Shown here piece by piece: positions 21,976-29,196 of a stretch of DNA of 33,181 nucleotides. The notes under the pieces were generated by a model that saw only the letters and a program-made list of their open reading frames with translations, had not been told where the DNA came from and made no database searches. Source of the DNA: Nonomuraea longispora (GTDB lineage: Bacteria > Actinomycetota > Actinomycetes > Streptosporangiales > Streptosporangiaceae). The stretch is taken from the NCBI RefSeq assembly GCF_004348345.1, contig NZ_SMJZ01000086.1, positions 1 through 33,181 of the forward strand, read 5' to 3'. The translations under genes were made by a program, and so were the position numbers. Within the stretch, counting starts at the first letter, position 1. Every line of letters starts with the position of its first letter.

Positions 21976-23258
21976 GCGCCTTCTTCGCGCTCGGGATCTT
22001 CACGGTGGCGTACTTCTTCATCGCCACCGAGAAGGTCGACAAAGTCAAGGTGGTGCTCATCGCCGCCGGGCTGATGGCCGTGACCGGCCTCATCCCCGGC
22101 GCCGGCGTGTTCTTCTCCGAGCACGAGGGCATCGACTGGAACGTCATCTTCCTGTTGTTCGGCATGATGATCATCGTTGGGATCATCAAGCAGACGGGGC
22201 TGTTCGACTATCTCGGGATCTGGGCCGCCAAGCGGTCGCGCGGCCGGCCCTACCGGCTCATGGTCATGCTGATGGTCATCACCGCGGTGGCCTCGCCCTT
22301 CCTCGACAACGTCACCACGATCATGCTGGTCGCGCCGGTCACCGTGGTGGTGTGCAACCGGCTGCACATCCCCGCGCAGCCGTACATCATCGCGGAGGTC
22401 CTCGCGTCCAACATCGGTGGCGCGGCGACGCTCATCGGCGATCCGCCCAACATCATCATCGGCAGCCGCGCCGGCCTGACCTTCAACGACTTCCTCGTGC
22501 ACATGGCGCCCATCGTGGTGATCACCTTTGCGGTGTTCGTGCTGTTCACGCGGCTGTTGTTCCGCAAGTCGTTCCAGTACAACGAGGAGCACGTCGCCGA
22601 GGTCATGGCGCTGCAGGAGCGGCGGGCCATCACCGACCCCCGGCTGCTCGCCCGGTGCATGGCGGTGCTCGCCGCCGTCGTCGTCGCGTTCGGGCTGCAC
22701 GCCGTGGTGCACATCGAGCCGTCGATCGTCGCCCTGGTGGGCGCCGGGGTGATGCTGCTGGTGTCCCGCTCGAACGTGCACGACGTGCTGAGCGAGGTCG
22801 AGTGGCCCACGCTGATGTTCTTCATGGGCCTGTTCGTCATGGTCGCGGGGCTCGTCCACACGGGCGTGATCGAGTCGATCGGCGCCTGGGCCGTGGGCGT
22901 GCTGGGCGACAACTACTTCCTCGCCGCCACGTCGCTGCTGTTCGGCTCCAGCGCCCTGGGCGCCTTCTTCGACAACATCCCGTACGTCGCCACGATGGCG
23001 CCCATCGTGGAGGGCGTCGTCGCGCAGGTGCCCGACCCGGCGACCGGCCAGGCCCTGTGGTGGGCGTTCGCCCTCGGCGCCGACTTCGGCGGCAACGGCA
23101 CCGCCGTCGCCGCCAGCGCCAACGTGGTCGCCATCGGGATCGCCGCCCGCACCGGACACAAGATCAGTTTCTGGCAGTTCACCCGGTACGGCATCGTCGT
23201 CACCATCCTCAGCACGGCGATGGCATGGCTGTACGTCTGGCTGCGCTACTTCTCCTGA
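21972..23258 (+). CDS. ArsB/NhaD-family ion transporter (SLC13-like permease)
   Basis: Membrane protein of 428 residues with about 11-12 helices. The inverted-repeat signatures of the ion-transporter superfamily are clear. The first half has SPFLDNVTTIMLVAPVT and NIGGAATLIGDPPNIIIGS. The second half has GAFFDNIPYVATMAPI and GADFGGNGTAVAASANVVAIG. The two DN motifs and GDPPN loop form the substrate and cation site in NhaD Na+/H+ antiporters and ArsB. No arsenic-resistance genes are near, so Na+/H+ exchange or an organic anion is as likely as arsenite. It is preceded by a CBS protein and translationally coupled to a 29-codon ORF. The product of the next gene is also a membrane protein. Confidence 0.85.
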   Translation: MSAFFALGIFTVAYFFIATEKVDKVKVVLIAAGLMAVTGLIPGAGVFFSEHEGIDWNVIFLLFGMMIIVGIIKQTGLFDYLGIWAAKRSRGRPYRLMVMLMVITAVASPFLDNVTTIMLVAPVTVVVCNRLHIPAQPYIIAEVLASNIGGAATLIGDPPNIIIGSRAGLTFNDFLVHMAPIVVITFAVFVLFTRLLFRKSFQYNEEHVAEVMALQERRAITDPRLLARCMAVLAAVVVAFGLHAVVHIEPSIVALVGAGVMLLVSRSNVHDVLSEVEWPTLMFFMGLFVMVAGLVHTGVIESIGAWAVGVLGDNYFLAATSLLFGSSALGAFFDNIPYVATMAPIVEGVVAQVPDPATGQALWWAFALGADFGGNGTAVAASANVVAIGIAARTGHKISFWQFTRYGIVVTILSTAMAWLYVWLRYFS

Positions 23259-23287
23259 GCCCGCCCCTGAGGTGGGTCCAGGGTGAA

Positions 23288-23306
23288 ATCAGGGACGATC
23301 ACTGAT
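23288..23306. promoter_or_regulatory. Inverted repeat upstream of the six-helix membrane protein gene
   Basis: ATCAG (23288-23292) and CTGAT (23302-23306) flank a 9-bp spacer, just upstream of the GTG at 23333. A partial second unit, CAGGGTGAAATCAGGG, starts at 23280. It looks like a binding site for a dimeric regulator, for example a NarL-type one, but no regulator can be assigned. Confidence 0.3.
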
Positions 23307-23332
23307 GGGCCGGCCAGGCGGGAAGGGGCATC

Positions 23333-24013
23333 GTGATCCTCATGAACCCCGCGAACCGCCTGGCCCAGGCCTCCTTCACCGCCGGGCCGGCCGCCCTGCT
23401 CGGCGGCTGGCTCCTCATGCGTCCCATCGACGGCGACCTCGTGCCCGGCCCGTGGTGGACGGCCGCGCACGCGGTCTGGCTGGCCGGCTTCGTGATGTTC
23501 GGCGTCATGACGGCGGCGTTGCGGGGCGTGGCCGGGCCCGTGACGGGCGGGTGGCGGGTGGCGGTGGACGCGGCCGTGGGAGCGGCCATGATCGGCGTCG
23601 CCGCCAACGTCGTCCAACTGGCCATCGACCTGTACGCCGGCTTCACGGCTGTGGACGGCGCCGCCATGCGGGCGCTGTTCGAGCGGGTGAAGGGGTATCC
23701 CGGGGTGGAGACGCTGGTCTACTCGGCGGGCGCGACCCTGTTCTTCGCCGCCCTCGTGGCGCTGGCCCTCATCCTGGCCGCGCTGCGCCGGGTCACCTTC
23801 GTGGGCGCCGGCGTCACCGTCGTCGGGGTGGCCGTGATGGCGGTGGCGACGTTCCAGACGGGCCGGGACGCGGCGCTGGTGGCGGTGGGCATGGCGCTCA
23901 TCTGGCTCGGCGTGCTGCTCCTCGGCCGCGGTCCCGACGCCGGTCCTTCCCTCGGCTCCTCCGCGGGCATCGGGACGAACTCCGCCGGGATCGCCGGGCC
24001 TCAGGCGCCCTGA
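23333..24013 (+). CDS. Six-helix integral membrane protein of unknown function
   Basis: Protein of 226 residues with six hydrophobic segments (about 15-30, 40-62, 80-105, 122-148, 153-175 and 180-197), a short charged loop (about 107-121, FERVKGYPGVE) and a Ser/Gly-rich tail. I do not recognise the family; no enzymatic motif is visible. GTG 23333 is chosen because GGAAGG lies 6 nt upstream; ATG 23342 is possible but 15 nt from that site. It follows the ArsB/NhaD gene by 74 bp with an inverted repeat between, so it probably has its own promoter. It ends at a strong convergent terminator. Confidence 0.7.
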   Translation: MILMNPANRLAQASFTAGPAALLGGWLLMRPIDGDLVPGPWWTAAHAVWLAGFVMFGVMTAALRGVAGPVTGGWRVAVDAAVGAAMIGVAANVVQLAIDLYAGFTAVDGAAMRALFERVKGYPGVETLVYSAGATLFFAALVALALILAALRRVTFVGAGVTVVGVAVMAVATFQTGRDAALVAVGMALIWLGVLLLGRGPDAGPSLGSSAGIGTNSAGIAGPQAP

Positions 24014-24033
24014 AAGCCACGGCGTCATCAGCA

Positions 24034-24068
24034 GGCCCCATGAGCAGGCGGGTCCCGCTCATGGGGCC
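24034..24068. terminator. Strong bidirectional terminator
   Basis: GGCCCCATGAGC (24034-24045) pairs perfectly with GCTCATGGGGCC (24057-24068) across an 11-nt loop, giving a 12-bp stem. It lies exactly in the 59-bp gap between two convergent genes and ends 4 bp before the GH28 stop codon. It also closes the glycosidase operon. Confidence 0.8.
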
Positions 24069-24072
24069 GTCG

Positions 24073-25500
24073 TCAGACGCGCCGGCCGTTGACCCACACG
24101 TTGCGCAGCACGAGGCCGGTCACGTCGGTCACCACGTCGTCCTCCGCCATCTCCTCGAACACGCTGCTCGTCACCCGCAGCCCCCGGACCGGGTTGCCCG
24201 GGTTGCCGATGAGCGCGAACGCCCTCGGCGCCCGCCCGGCCCGCAGCCGCCGGATGTCGATCCGGCCCACGTCGGGGAAGTAGGGGCCGGTGTGCTTGTT
24301 CTCGTAGTTGAGCGCCACCTCGATGACCGCGTCGGCCGCCTGCTCCACGGTGACGTCCTTGACGTAGACGTCCCTGACGTACCCGCCGCGCTCGGGGTTG
24401 GTCTTGACGCGCACCGCCCGTTCCAGGCGGGGGCTGCTCATCGTGCAGTTCCACGCGAACACCCAGCTCACGCCGCCGGTGGTCTCGCTGCCGATGGTCA
24501 CCCCGCCGTTGCCGTCGCGCATCACGCACGAGTCCACGAGCACGTTCGCGGACGGCGCGTCCAGCCTTCGGCCGTCGGCGTTCTTGCCTGCCTTGATCGC
24601 CACGCAGTCGTCGCCCGTGTTGAACTCGCACCGCTCGATGAGCACGTCCACGCACGACTCGGGGTCACAGCCGTCGTTGTTCGGGCCGTGCGGGCTGTCC
24701 ACGGTGACGCGGCGGACGGTCACGTTCGTGCACAGGACCGGGTGGATGTTCCACATGGGGGAGTCCTTGACGGTGACGCCCTCGATGAGCACGTTGCGGC
24801 ACTCGTACAGCTGGATCAGGTTGGGCCGCAGGTGGTGTCCCTCACCGAACACCCGCTCCTCGACGGGCACGCCCTCCTCGGCCATGCTCGCGAGCAGCTT
24901 CTTGTCCGGGCCCTCCGTGGGGGGAGGGTCGCTCGACCAGTCCCACCAGTGCCCGGCGTCGGCCTGGCCGTCGATGACGCCGTCGCCGGTGATCGCCACG
25001 TTGGTCCTGCCGCGGGCGTAGACGAACGGGGAGTAGTTCATCAGCTCGATGCCCTCGTACCGGGTGTGCACGACGGGCAGGTAGTCGGCCGGGTCGCGGC
25101 TGAACCTGATCGTGGCCCCGGCCTCCAGATGCAGTTCGACGTCGTCGGCCAGGTGGATCGCCCCCGTCAGGTACGTGCCCGCCGGCACCAGCACCCGCCC
25201 GCCGCCGGCCGCCGAGCAGGCCGCGATCGCGTCGCGGAAGGCCTGGGTGCACATGGTGCTCCCGTCGCCGGCGGCCCCGTGATCGGTGATCGGGAAGGTG
25301 CGGCGGGGGAAGCGCGGCGCTCTGATGCGCCGCCTGATCCGCGGCACCCGGCTCCACGCCGCTGCGGCGTCCGCCTCCGCGCGGCCCGCCACCCCGGTGT
25401 CCGCGCCGCCGGCCACCCTGGCCTCCGCCCGGCCGGCCACCCCGGCGGCCAGAACGCCGCCCACGGCGCCGGCCAGCAGCCTTCTGCGTAACTGGTCCAT
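24073..25500 (-). CDS. Secreted glycoside hydrolase family 28 (polygalacturonase/rhamnogalacturonase-like)
   Basis: Right-handed beta-helix enzyme of 475 residues. The N-terminus MDQLRRRLLAGAVGGVLAAG is a Tat-type signal, followed by a repeated VAGRAEA linker (about 21-45). Pectinase motifs are NNDGCDPES with Asp276, NTGDDCVAIK with Asp297 and Asp298, and RVKTN with Arg364 and Lys366. The third GH28 motif, normally Gly-His-Gly, reads DGNGGVTIGSE with Asn331 (AAC at 24510-24508). GH28 enzymes hydrolyse galacturonan or rhamnogalacturonan; with rhamnosidase and galactosidase in the same operon, rhamnogalacturonan is favoured. GGAGG lies 6 nt before ATG 25500. It is the only product of the operon with an export signal and the last gene before the terminator. 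Confidence 0.85.
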   Translation of the reverse strand: MDQLRRRLLAGAVGGVLAAGVAGRAEARVAGGADTGVAGRAEADAAAAWSRVPRIRRRIRAPRFPRRTFPITDHGAAGDGSTMCTQAFRDAIAACSAAGGGRVLVPAGTYLTGAIHLADDVELHLEAGATIRFSRDPADYLPVVHTRYEGIELMNYSPFVYARGRTNVAITGDGVIDGQADAGHWWDWSSDPPPTEGPDKKLLASMAEEGVPVEERVFGEGHHLRPNLIQLYECRNVLIEGVTVKDSPMWNIHPVLCTNVTVRRVTVDSPHGPNNDGCDPESCVDVLIERCEFNTGDDCVAIKAGKNADGRRLDAPSANVLVDSCVMRDGNGGVTIGSETTGGVSWVFAWNCTMSSPRLERAVRVKTNPERGGYVRDVYVKDVTVEQAADAVIEVALNYENKHTGPYFPDVGRIDIRRLRAGRAPRAFALIGNPGNPVRGLRVTSSVFEEMAEDDVVTDVTGLVLRNVWVNGRRV

Positions 25501-25527
25501 CGATGTCCTCCGTCTGCGATCGGGGCC

Positions 25528-25587
25528 TCAGCCTTCGACTCCGGTCAGCGTGATGCCCTGGATGAACGTTCGCCCGCTGATCCTCAT
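25528..25587 (-). pseudogene. Remnant of the C-terminus of a MalG-type sugar ABC permease (19 codons)
   Basis: A 19-codon frame starts at ATG 25587, with GAGGGA placed 6-7 nt upstream and overlapping the stop of the preceding glycosidase gene. It encodes MRISGRTFIQGITLTGVEG. The last twelve residues match the conserved C-terminal tail of CUT1-family sugar permeases (FxxGITLTGVKG or GlTAGAVKG types) as I know it. That tail follows the last membrane helix, yet no helix or permease body precedes it: the upstream DNA is the intact glycosidase gene. The simplest reading is that a deletion removed an ABC transporter and left the final codons in front of GH28. A chance short peptide is the alternative. 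Confidence 0.5.
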
Positions 25588-25597
25588 CGTTCTTCCC

Positions 25598-26602
25598 TCA
25601 GCCGCGGGCCATCGAGATGCCCCGCATCTCCACCTGGGTGTGCTCGCCGACCTGGTACGGCGCGCAGCGCCGCACCGCCGTGTAGAAGTGGTGGGGCCTG
25701 CCGTCCCGCGAGACGACCGCGGGCTTGTGCGCGTACGTGTCATCCACCGACCCCGGCGGCCCCACGTCGACGAGGATCTCGCCGCTCTTGCGCCAGGTGC
25801 GCAGGTCACGGGAGACCGCGTAGCTCTCGCGGGCGTGCCCGTCGAAGGAGAGCCCGAAGTAGAACATCACCCACCAGTCGCCGTCGCGCAGCACGCAAGG
25901 GTCGGAGGCGAACCGTTCGTCGAACGCCCCCTCGCCGCCGTGCGGCACGACCGGGCCGGGGCAGGGCCGCTCCCAGCGTTCGAGGTCGGGGGAGACGGCG
26001 TAGCCGATCTGCTCGCGCCAGCCGTCGTAGGTGCGGTTCTTGGCGTTGTAGAAGCAGTAGTAGAGGCCGTCGTGGCGCAGCAGCCACGACTTGTACAGGC
26101 CGCCGCGCTCCCAGGCGCCGCCGTCCTGCGGTCGCAGCACCGAGCCGGTGTCCTCCCAGGTCTGCAGGTCGTCGCTGGAGAGGAAGCCGATGACGCCTGC
26201 GCCCACTTCCATGCCCGACTCCGGGTAGGCGTGGTAGGTGGCGTACGCCCGGCCGTCCAGCCAGGTCACCTGACCCGCGGATCCGAGCCGGTTGTCGCGC
26301 ACGATCGACGTGAGCGCCGCGTTGTAGCGCCGGTGGGGGTGGCCCGGGTCGCGCGGCAGGATCAGTTCGCCGGGGCTCCACGACTCCAGGTCCGGTGAGC
26401 GACTCAGCGCGGTCTGGTAGCCCGTGCCGTCGAAGCCGACGTACGTCATCAGGTAGTCGCCGCCGTCGGAGCAGACGAACGGGCAGTCCACGAAGAGGCT
26501 GTCGAAGCGGCCGGGCTTTCGCGACGGCCCCACCAGCAGCCGCCCGGCCTTGTGCGGGGTCCGGACCCGCGCCGGGTCGTACGCGCTCATCGGCCCGCTC
26601 AT
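25598..26602 (-). CDS. Five-bladed beta-propeller glycosidase-like protein (GH43/GH130/GH32-like fold)
   Basis: Cytoplasmic protein of 334 residues without signal peptide. Repeated blade signatures of the SPDLxxW type occur at about 69-75 (SPDLESW), 143-149 (SDDLQTW), 204-210 (SPDLERW) and 264-270 (SRDLRTW), as in five-bladed propeller glycosidases. Candidate acidic residues are Asp39 in FVDCPFV, Glu165 in WERGGLYKSW and Asp234 in FASDPC. I cannot place it firmly in one CAZy family; GH43, GH130 and unclassified propellers are all possible. The start ATG overlaps the stop of the rhamnosidase gene (ATGA), tying it to rhamnogalacturonan breakdown; an arabinosidase, galactosidase or phosphorylase role would fit. 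Confidence 0.65.
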   Translation of the reverse strand: MSGPMSAYDPARVRTPHKAGRLLVGPSRKPGRFDSLFVDCPFVCSDGGDYLMTYVGFDGTGYQTALSRSPDLESWSPGELILPRDPGHPHRRYNAALTSIVRDNRLGSAGQVTWLDGRAYATYHAYPESGMEVGAGVIGFLSSDDLQTWEDTGSVLRPQDGGAWERGGLYKSWLLRHDGLYYCFYNAKNRTYDGWREQIGYAVSPDLERWERPCPGPVVPHGGEGAFDERFASDPCVLRDGDWWVMFYFGLSFDGHARESYAVSRDLRTWRKSGEILVDVGPPGSVDDTYAHKPAVVSRDGRPHHFYTAVRRCAPYQVGEHTQVEMRGISMARG

Positions 26603-29181
26603 CGGCCCGCCTCGAACGTCCAGTGCCCGGCGGGCACGTCGAAGGCGCGCTCGCCGAGCGCGACGGCCCCTTCAGGGGCGGCGTGCGGGGGCAGGCCGAG
26701 GTCCGGCAGCCGCACCTCGGCCGACGAGCCGGGCGGGACCTCCACGTCGAGCGCGAACCCGCCGTCGCGCCGCTCCCACGACACCGCGACCCTCCCGTAC
26801 GGCGTCGTGGTGCCCGCCCGCACCGCCTCCAGGCCGCCGGGCGCGGCGGGCTCGATCAGCAGCCTGCGGAAGCCGGTGGAGCCCGGGGCCTGCCCGATGC
26901 CGCCGAGCCCCCGGTAGAACCAGGAGTCGATCGCGCCGAGCATGTAGTGGTTCTGCGACAGCCCGCGCGTCGGACCGTCCCACGCCTCGGTGAGCGCCGT
27001 GGCGCCGTGCCTGACCTGGTAGCCGTAGCTCGGGTTGCCGGTCGAGACGGCGAACTGCCACAGCGCGTCGTGCCGTCCCGCGCGGGACAACACCCGGAAC
27101 AGCGCGGGCAGCACGACCTCGCCGACCGTGATGCCGCCGCCGCGCACGGCCTCGCTCACCCGGTCGAGCACGTGGGGCACGAGGTCGCCGGGTACGACGC
27201 CCATGTCGAGCGCCAGGATCTCCGACGCCTGCGTGCCCTCGCCGGACCCGCCGGACCCGCCGGACCCGCCGGAGAACGCCCTGGGGAACGTGCCCGCGAA
27301 CGCCGCCGAGATGTGCTCCGTCAGCGCGCCGTACCGTGCGGCGTCGTCGCCGCGGCCGAGCACGCCGGCGACCCGCGCCATCGTGCGCGTGGCCCGCCAG
27401 TAGCCCCACGTCGACACCAGCGGCACGGGCGTGGCCGGGTCGGGGGCGAGCCAGTCGCCGAGCCCGTGGCCGAGTACGCCGTCCTCCGCCCGCCCGGTGA
27501 GGTAGTCCACGTAGCGGCGCATTCCGTCGTAGTGCCGCTCCATCGCCGAGGTGTCGCCGTACCAGCGGTAGAGCTGCCACGGCAGGCGCACCAGTGCGCC
27601 GCCCCAGTTGGGGTCGTCCCTGAAGGGGCCGTCGAACACGACGTACTCGGGCGCGATGTCCGGCACCAGCCCGTCCGGGGTCTGCGCCTCGGCCATCGTG
27701 ACCAGCAGCTCGCGGTAGTAGGCGGCGACGTCGTAGTTGTAGGCCACGACGTCGAAGAGCAGGTGGGTCTGCTCCAGCCAGCCCAGCTTCTCCCGGTGCG
27801 GGCAGTCGGTCAGGACGCTGTACATGTTGCCGCGCACCGCACGGTCGATGATCTTGTGGATGTCGTTCACCAGCGGGTCGGATGTCTCGAACACCCCGGC
27901 GGGCGTGTTGTCCGCGCGCAGCACGAGCGCCGTCACAGCCTCGGGGCCGACGTGCCCGGGCAGGCCCTGCACCTCGACGTAGCGGAAGCCGTCGTAGCGG
28001 AAGCTCGGATGCCAGGTCTGCGGGCCTTCCTTGGTGACGTACGTGTTGAAGATCGGAGCGCCCGTCGTGGGCTTCGACTGGATGACGCGGCCGAAGTCGT
28101 CGAGCTGGTCGCCGGGCAGCAGCCGCAGGAAGCGCCCTGCCGGGAGGTCGAGCCGGAGTTCGGCCCAGCCGGCGACGACCGTGCCGACGTCGAACACCGC
28201 CGTGCCGTCCTTGGCGACCAGCTTCTCGACGGCGGGCAGCGTCTCCGTGACCCGGATGGGCGGGCAGGCGCGCGCCCGGAGCGCGACGGCCGGGGCGTCC
28301 GGCACGGTCACCGGCCGCCAGCCCGAGCGGTCCGCGCCGGGGGCGTCCCACCCGTCGACGGTCAGGCGGGCGTCGTGGTCCTCGCCGCCGAACCAGTGCG
28401 AGCGCGTCGTGGGGCCGTCGGTGGCCAGCCAGCCGGGCCCGGTGCCGAACGTGCGCGACGAGCCGTCGGTGTGAGTGACCTCAAGCTGCGCGATCGCCTT
28501 CGGCGCGCCCTTCGAGCCGTAGAACTTCATGTAGCGGTCCTGGTGCGGGTACACGTGCGCGATGCCGGGGCCGAGCGTGATCCCGACCGCGTTCGCGCCC
28601 TCGCGCAGCAGCGCCGTCACGTCGTGCGTCGCGTACGCCACCCGCCGGGTGAAGTCGGTGTACGCCGGCTCCAGCACGGCGTCCGTCACCGGCCGGCCGT
28701 TCACCGACGCCACGTAGACGCCCATCCCCGCGACGTGCAGCCGGGCCCGCGCGACCGGACCCGTCACGGTGAACTCGCCGGCCAGCAGCGGCAGCGCGAG
28801 GCCCTCGCCGGCGCGCGGGTCGCCGGGAGCGTGCCAGCCGGGGTGGGTGATCCAGGAGGCCGTCCAGTCGCCGGCGTCCAGCAGGCCCATCTCGAACCGC
28901 GCGCCCCGGCTCCACGCGGACCACGCGCCGCCGGCGTCGCGGATGCGTACCCGCCAGTGCACGACGGCCCGGCTCGCCGGCGGGGCCCCGCCGTACGTCA
29001 CGCGCTGCTCCGCGGACTCGACCTCGCCGCTGTCCCACAGGTCGGCGGCGCCCTCGGCGGAGCCCGCCTGCAGGTGGTAGCCGGTCTGCGCGAGCGCGCC
29101 GGTCAGTCGCCAGCTCAGACGGGGCCTGGTGGTCTCGATGCCGAGGGGGTCGGTCAGGTCGCACGTTCGCAGGTTGCTCAC
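26599..29181 (-). CDS. Alpha-L-rhamnosidase, glycoside hydrolase family 78
   Basis: Protein of 860 residues, cytoplasmic (no signal peptide). N-terminal beta domains (about 1-320) include VYVASVNGRPVTDAVLEPAYTDF and AYATHDVT, usual in bacterial GH78. The (alpha/alpha)6 barrel begins near 430 with the landmark TDCPHREKLGWLEQ (about 458-471), which holds the catalytic-site acids of the family, and a C-terminal beta domain ends in VPAGHWTFEAG. It releases L-rhamnose from oligosaccharides. A Gly-Gly-Ser repeat interrupts the barrel at about 638-650. GTG 29181 is taken as the start; TTG 29184, one codon earlier and 8 nt from GAGGAG, is equally possible. It follows the GH29 gene by 15 nt. Confidence 0.88.
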   Translation of the reverse strand: MSNLRTCDLTDPLGIETTRPRLSWRLTGALAQTGYHLQAGSAEGAADLWDSGEVESAEQRVTYGGAPPASRAVVHWRVRIRDAGGAWSAWSRGARFEMGLLDAGDWTASWITHPGWHAPGDPRAGEGLALPLLAGEFTVTGPVARARLHVAGMGVYVASVNGRPVTDAVLEPAYTDFTRRVAYATHDVTALLREGANAVGITLGPGIAHVYPHQDRYMKFYGSKGAPKAIAQLEVTHTDGSSRTFGTGPGWLATDGPTTRSHWFGGEDHDARLTVDGWDAPGADRSGWRPVTVPDAPAVALRARACPPIRVTETLPAVEKLVAKDGTAVFDVGTVVAGWAELRLDLPAGRFLRLLPGDQLDDFGRVIQSKPTTGAPIFNTYVTKEGPQTWHPSFRYDGFRYVEVQGLPGHVGPEAVTALVLRADNTPAGVFETSDPLVNDIHKIIDRAVRGNMYSVLTDCPHREKLGWLEQTHLLFDVVAYNYDVAAYYRELLVTMAEAQTPDGLVPDIAPEYVVFDGPFRDDPNWGGALVRLPWQLYRWYGDTSAMERHYDGMRRYVDYLTGRAEDGVLGHGLGDWLAPDPATPVPLVSTWGYWRATRTMARVAGVLGRGDDAARYGALTEHISAAFAGTFPRAFSGGSGGSGGSGEGTQASEILALDMGVVPGDLVPHVLDRVSEAVRGGGITVGEVVLPALFRVLSRAGRHDALWQFAVSTGNPSYGYQVRHGATALTEAWDGPTRGLSQNHYMLGAIDSWFYRGLGGIGQAPGSTGFRRLLIEPAAPGGLEAVRAGTTTPYGRVAVSWERRDGGFALDVEVPPGSSAEVRLPDLGLPPHAAPEGAVALGERAFDVPAGHWTFEAGR
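27242..27268. repeat. Three 9-bp tandem repeats encoding a Gly-Gly-Ser linker in the GH78 gene
   Basis: CCGGACCCG is repeated three times without a mismatch (27242-27268), followed by a partial fourth copy. On the minus strand it encodes GGS units in a loop of the rhamnosidase barrel. Perfect identity suggests recent slippage; a 9-bp unit keeps the frame. Confidence 0.85.
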
Positions 29182-29196
29182 CAAGACAGGGACTCC

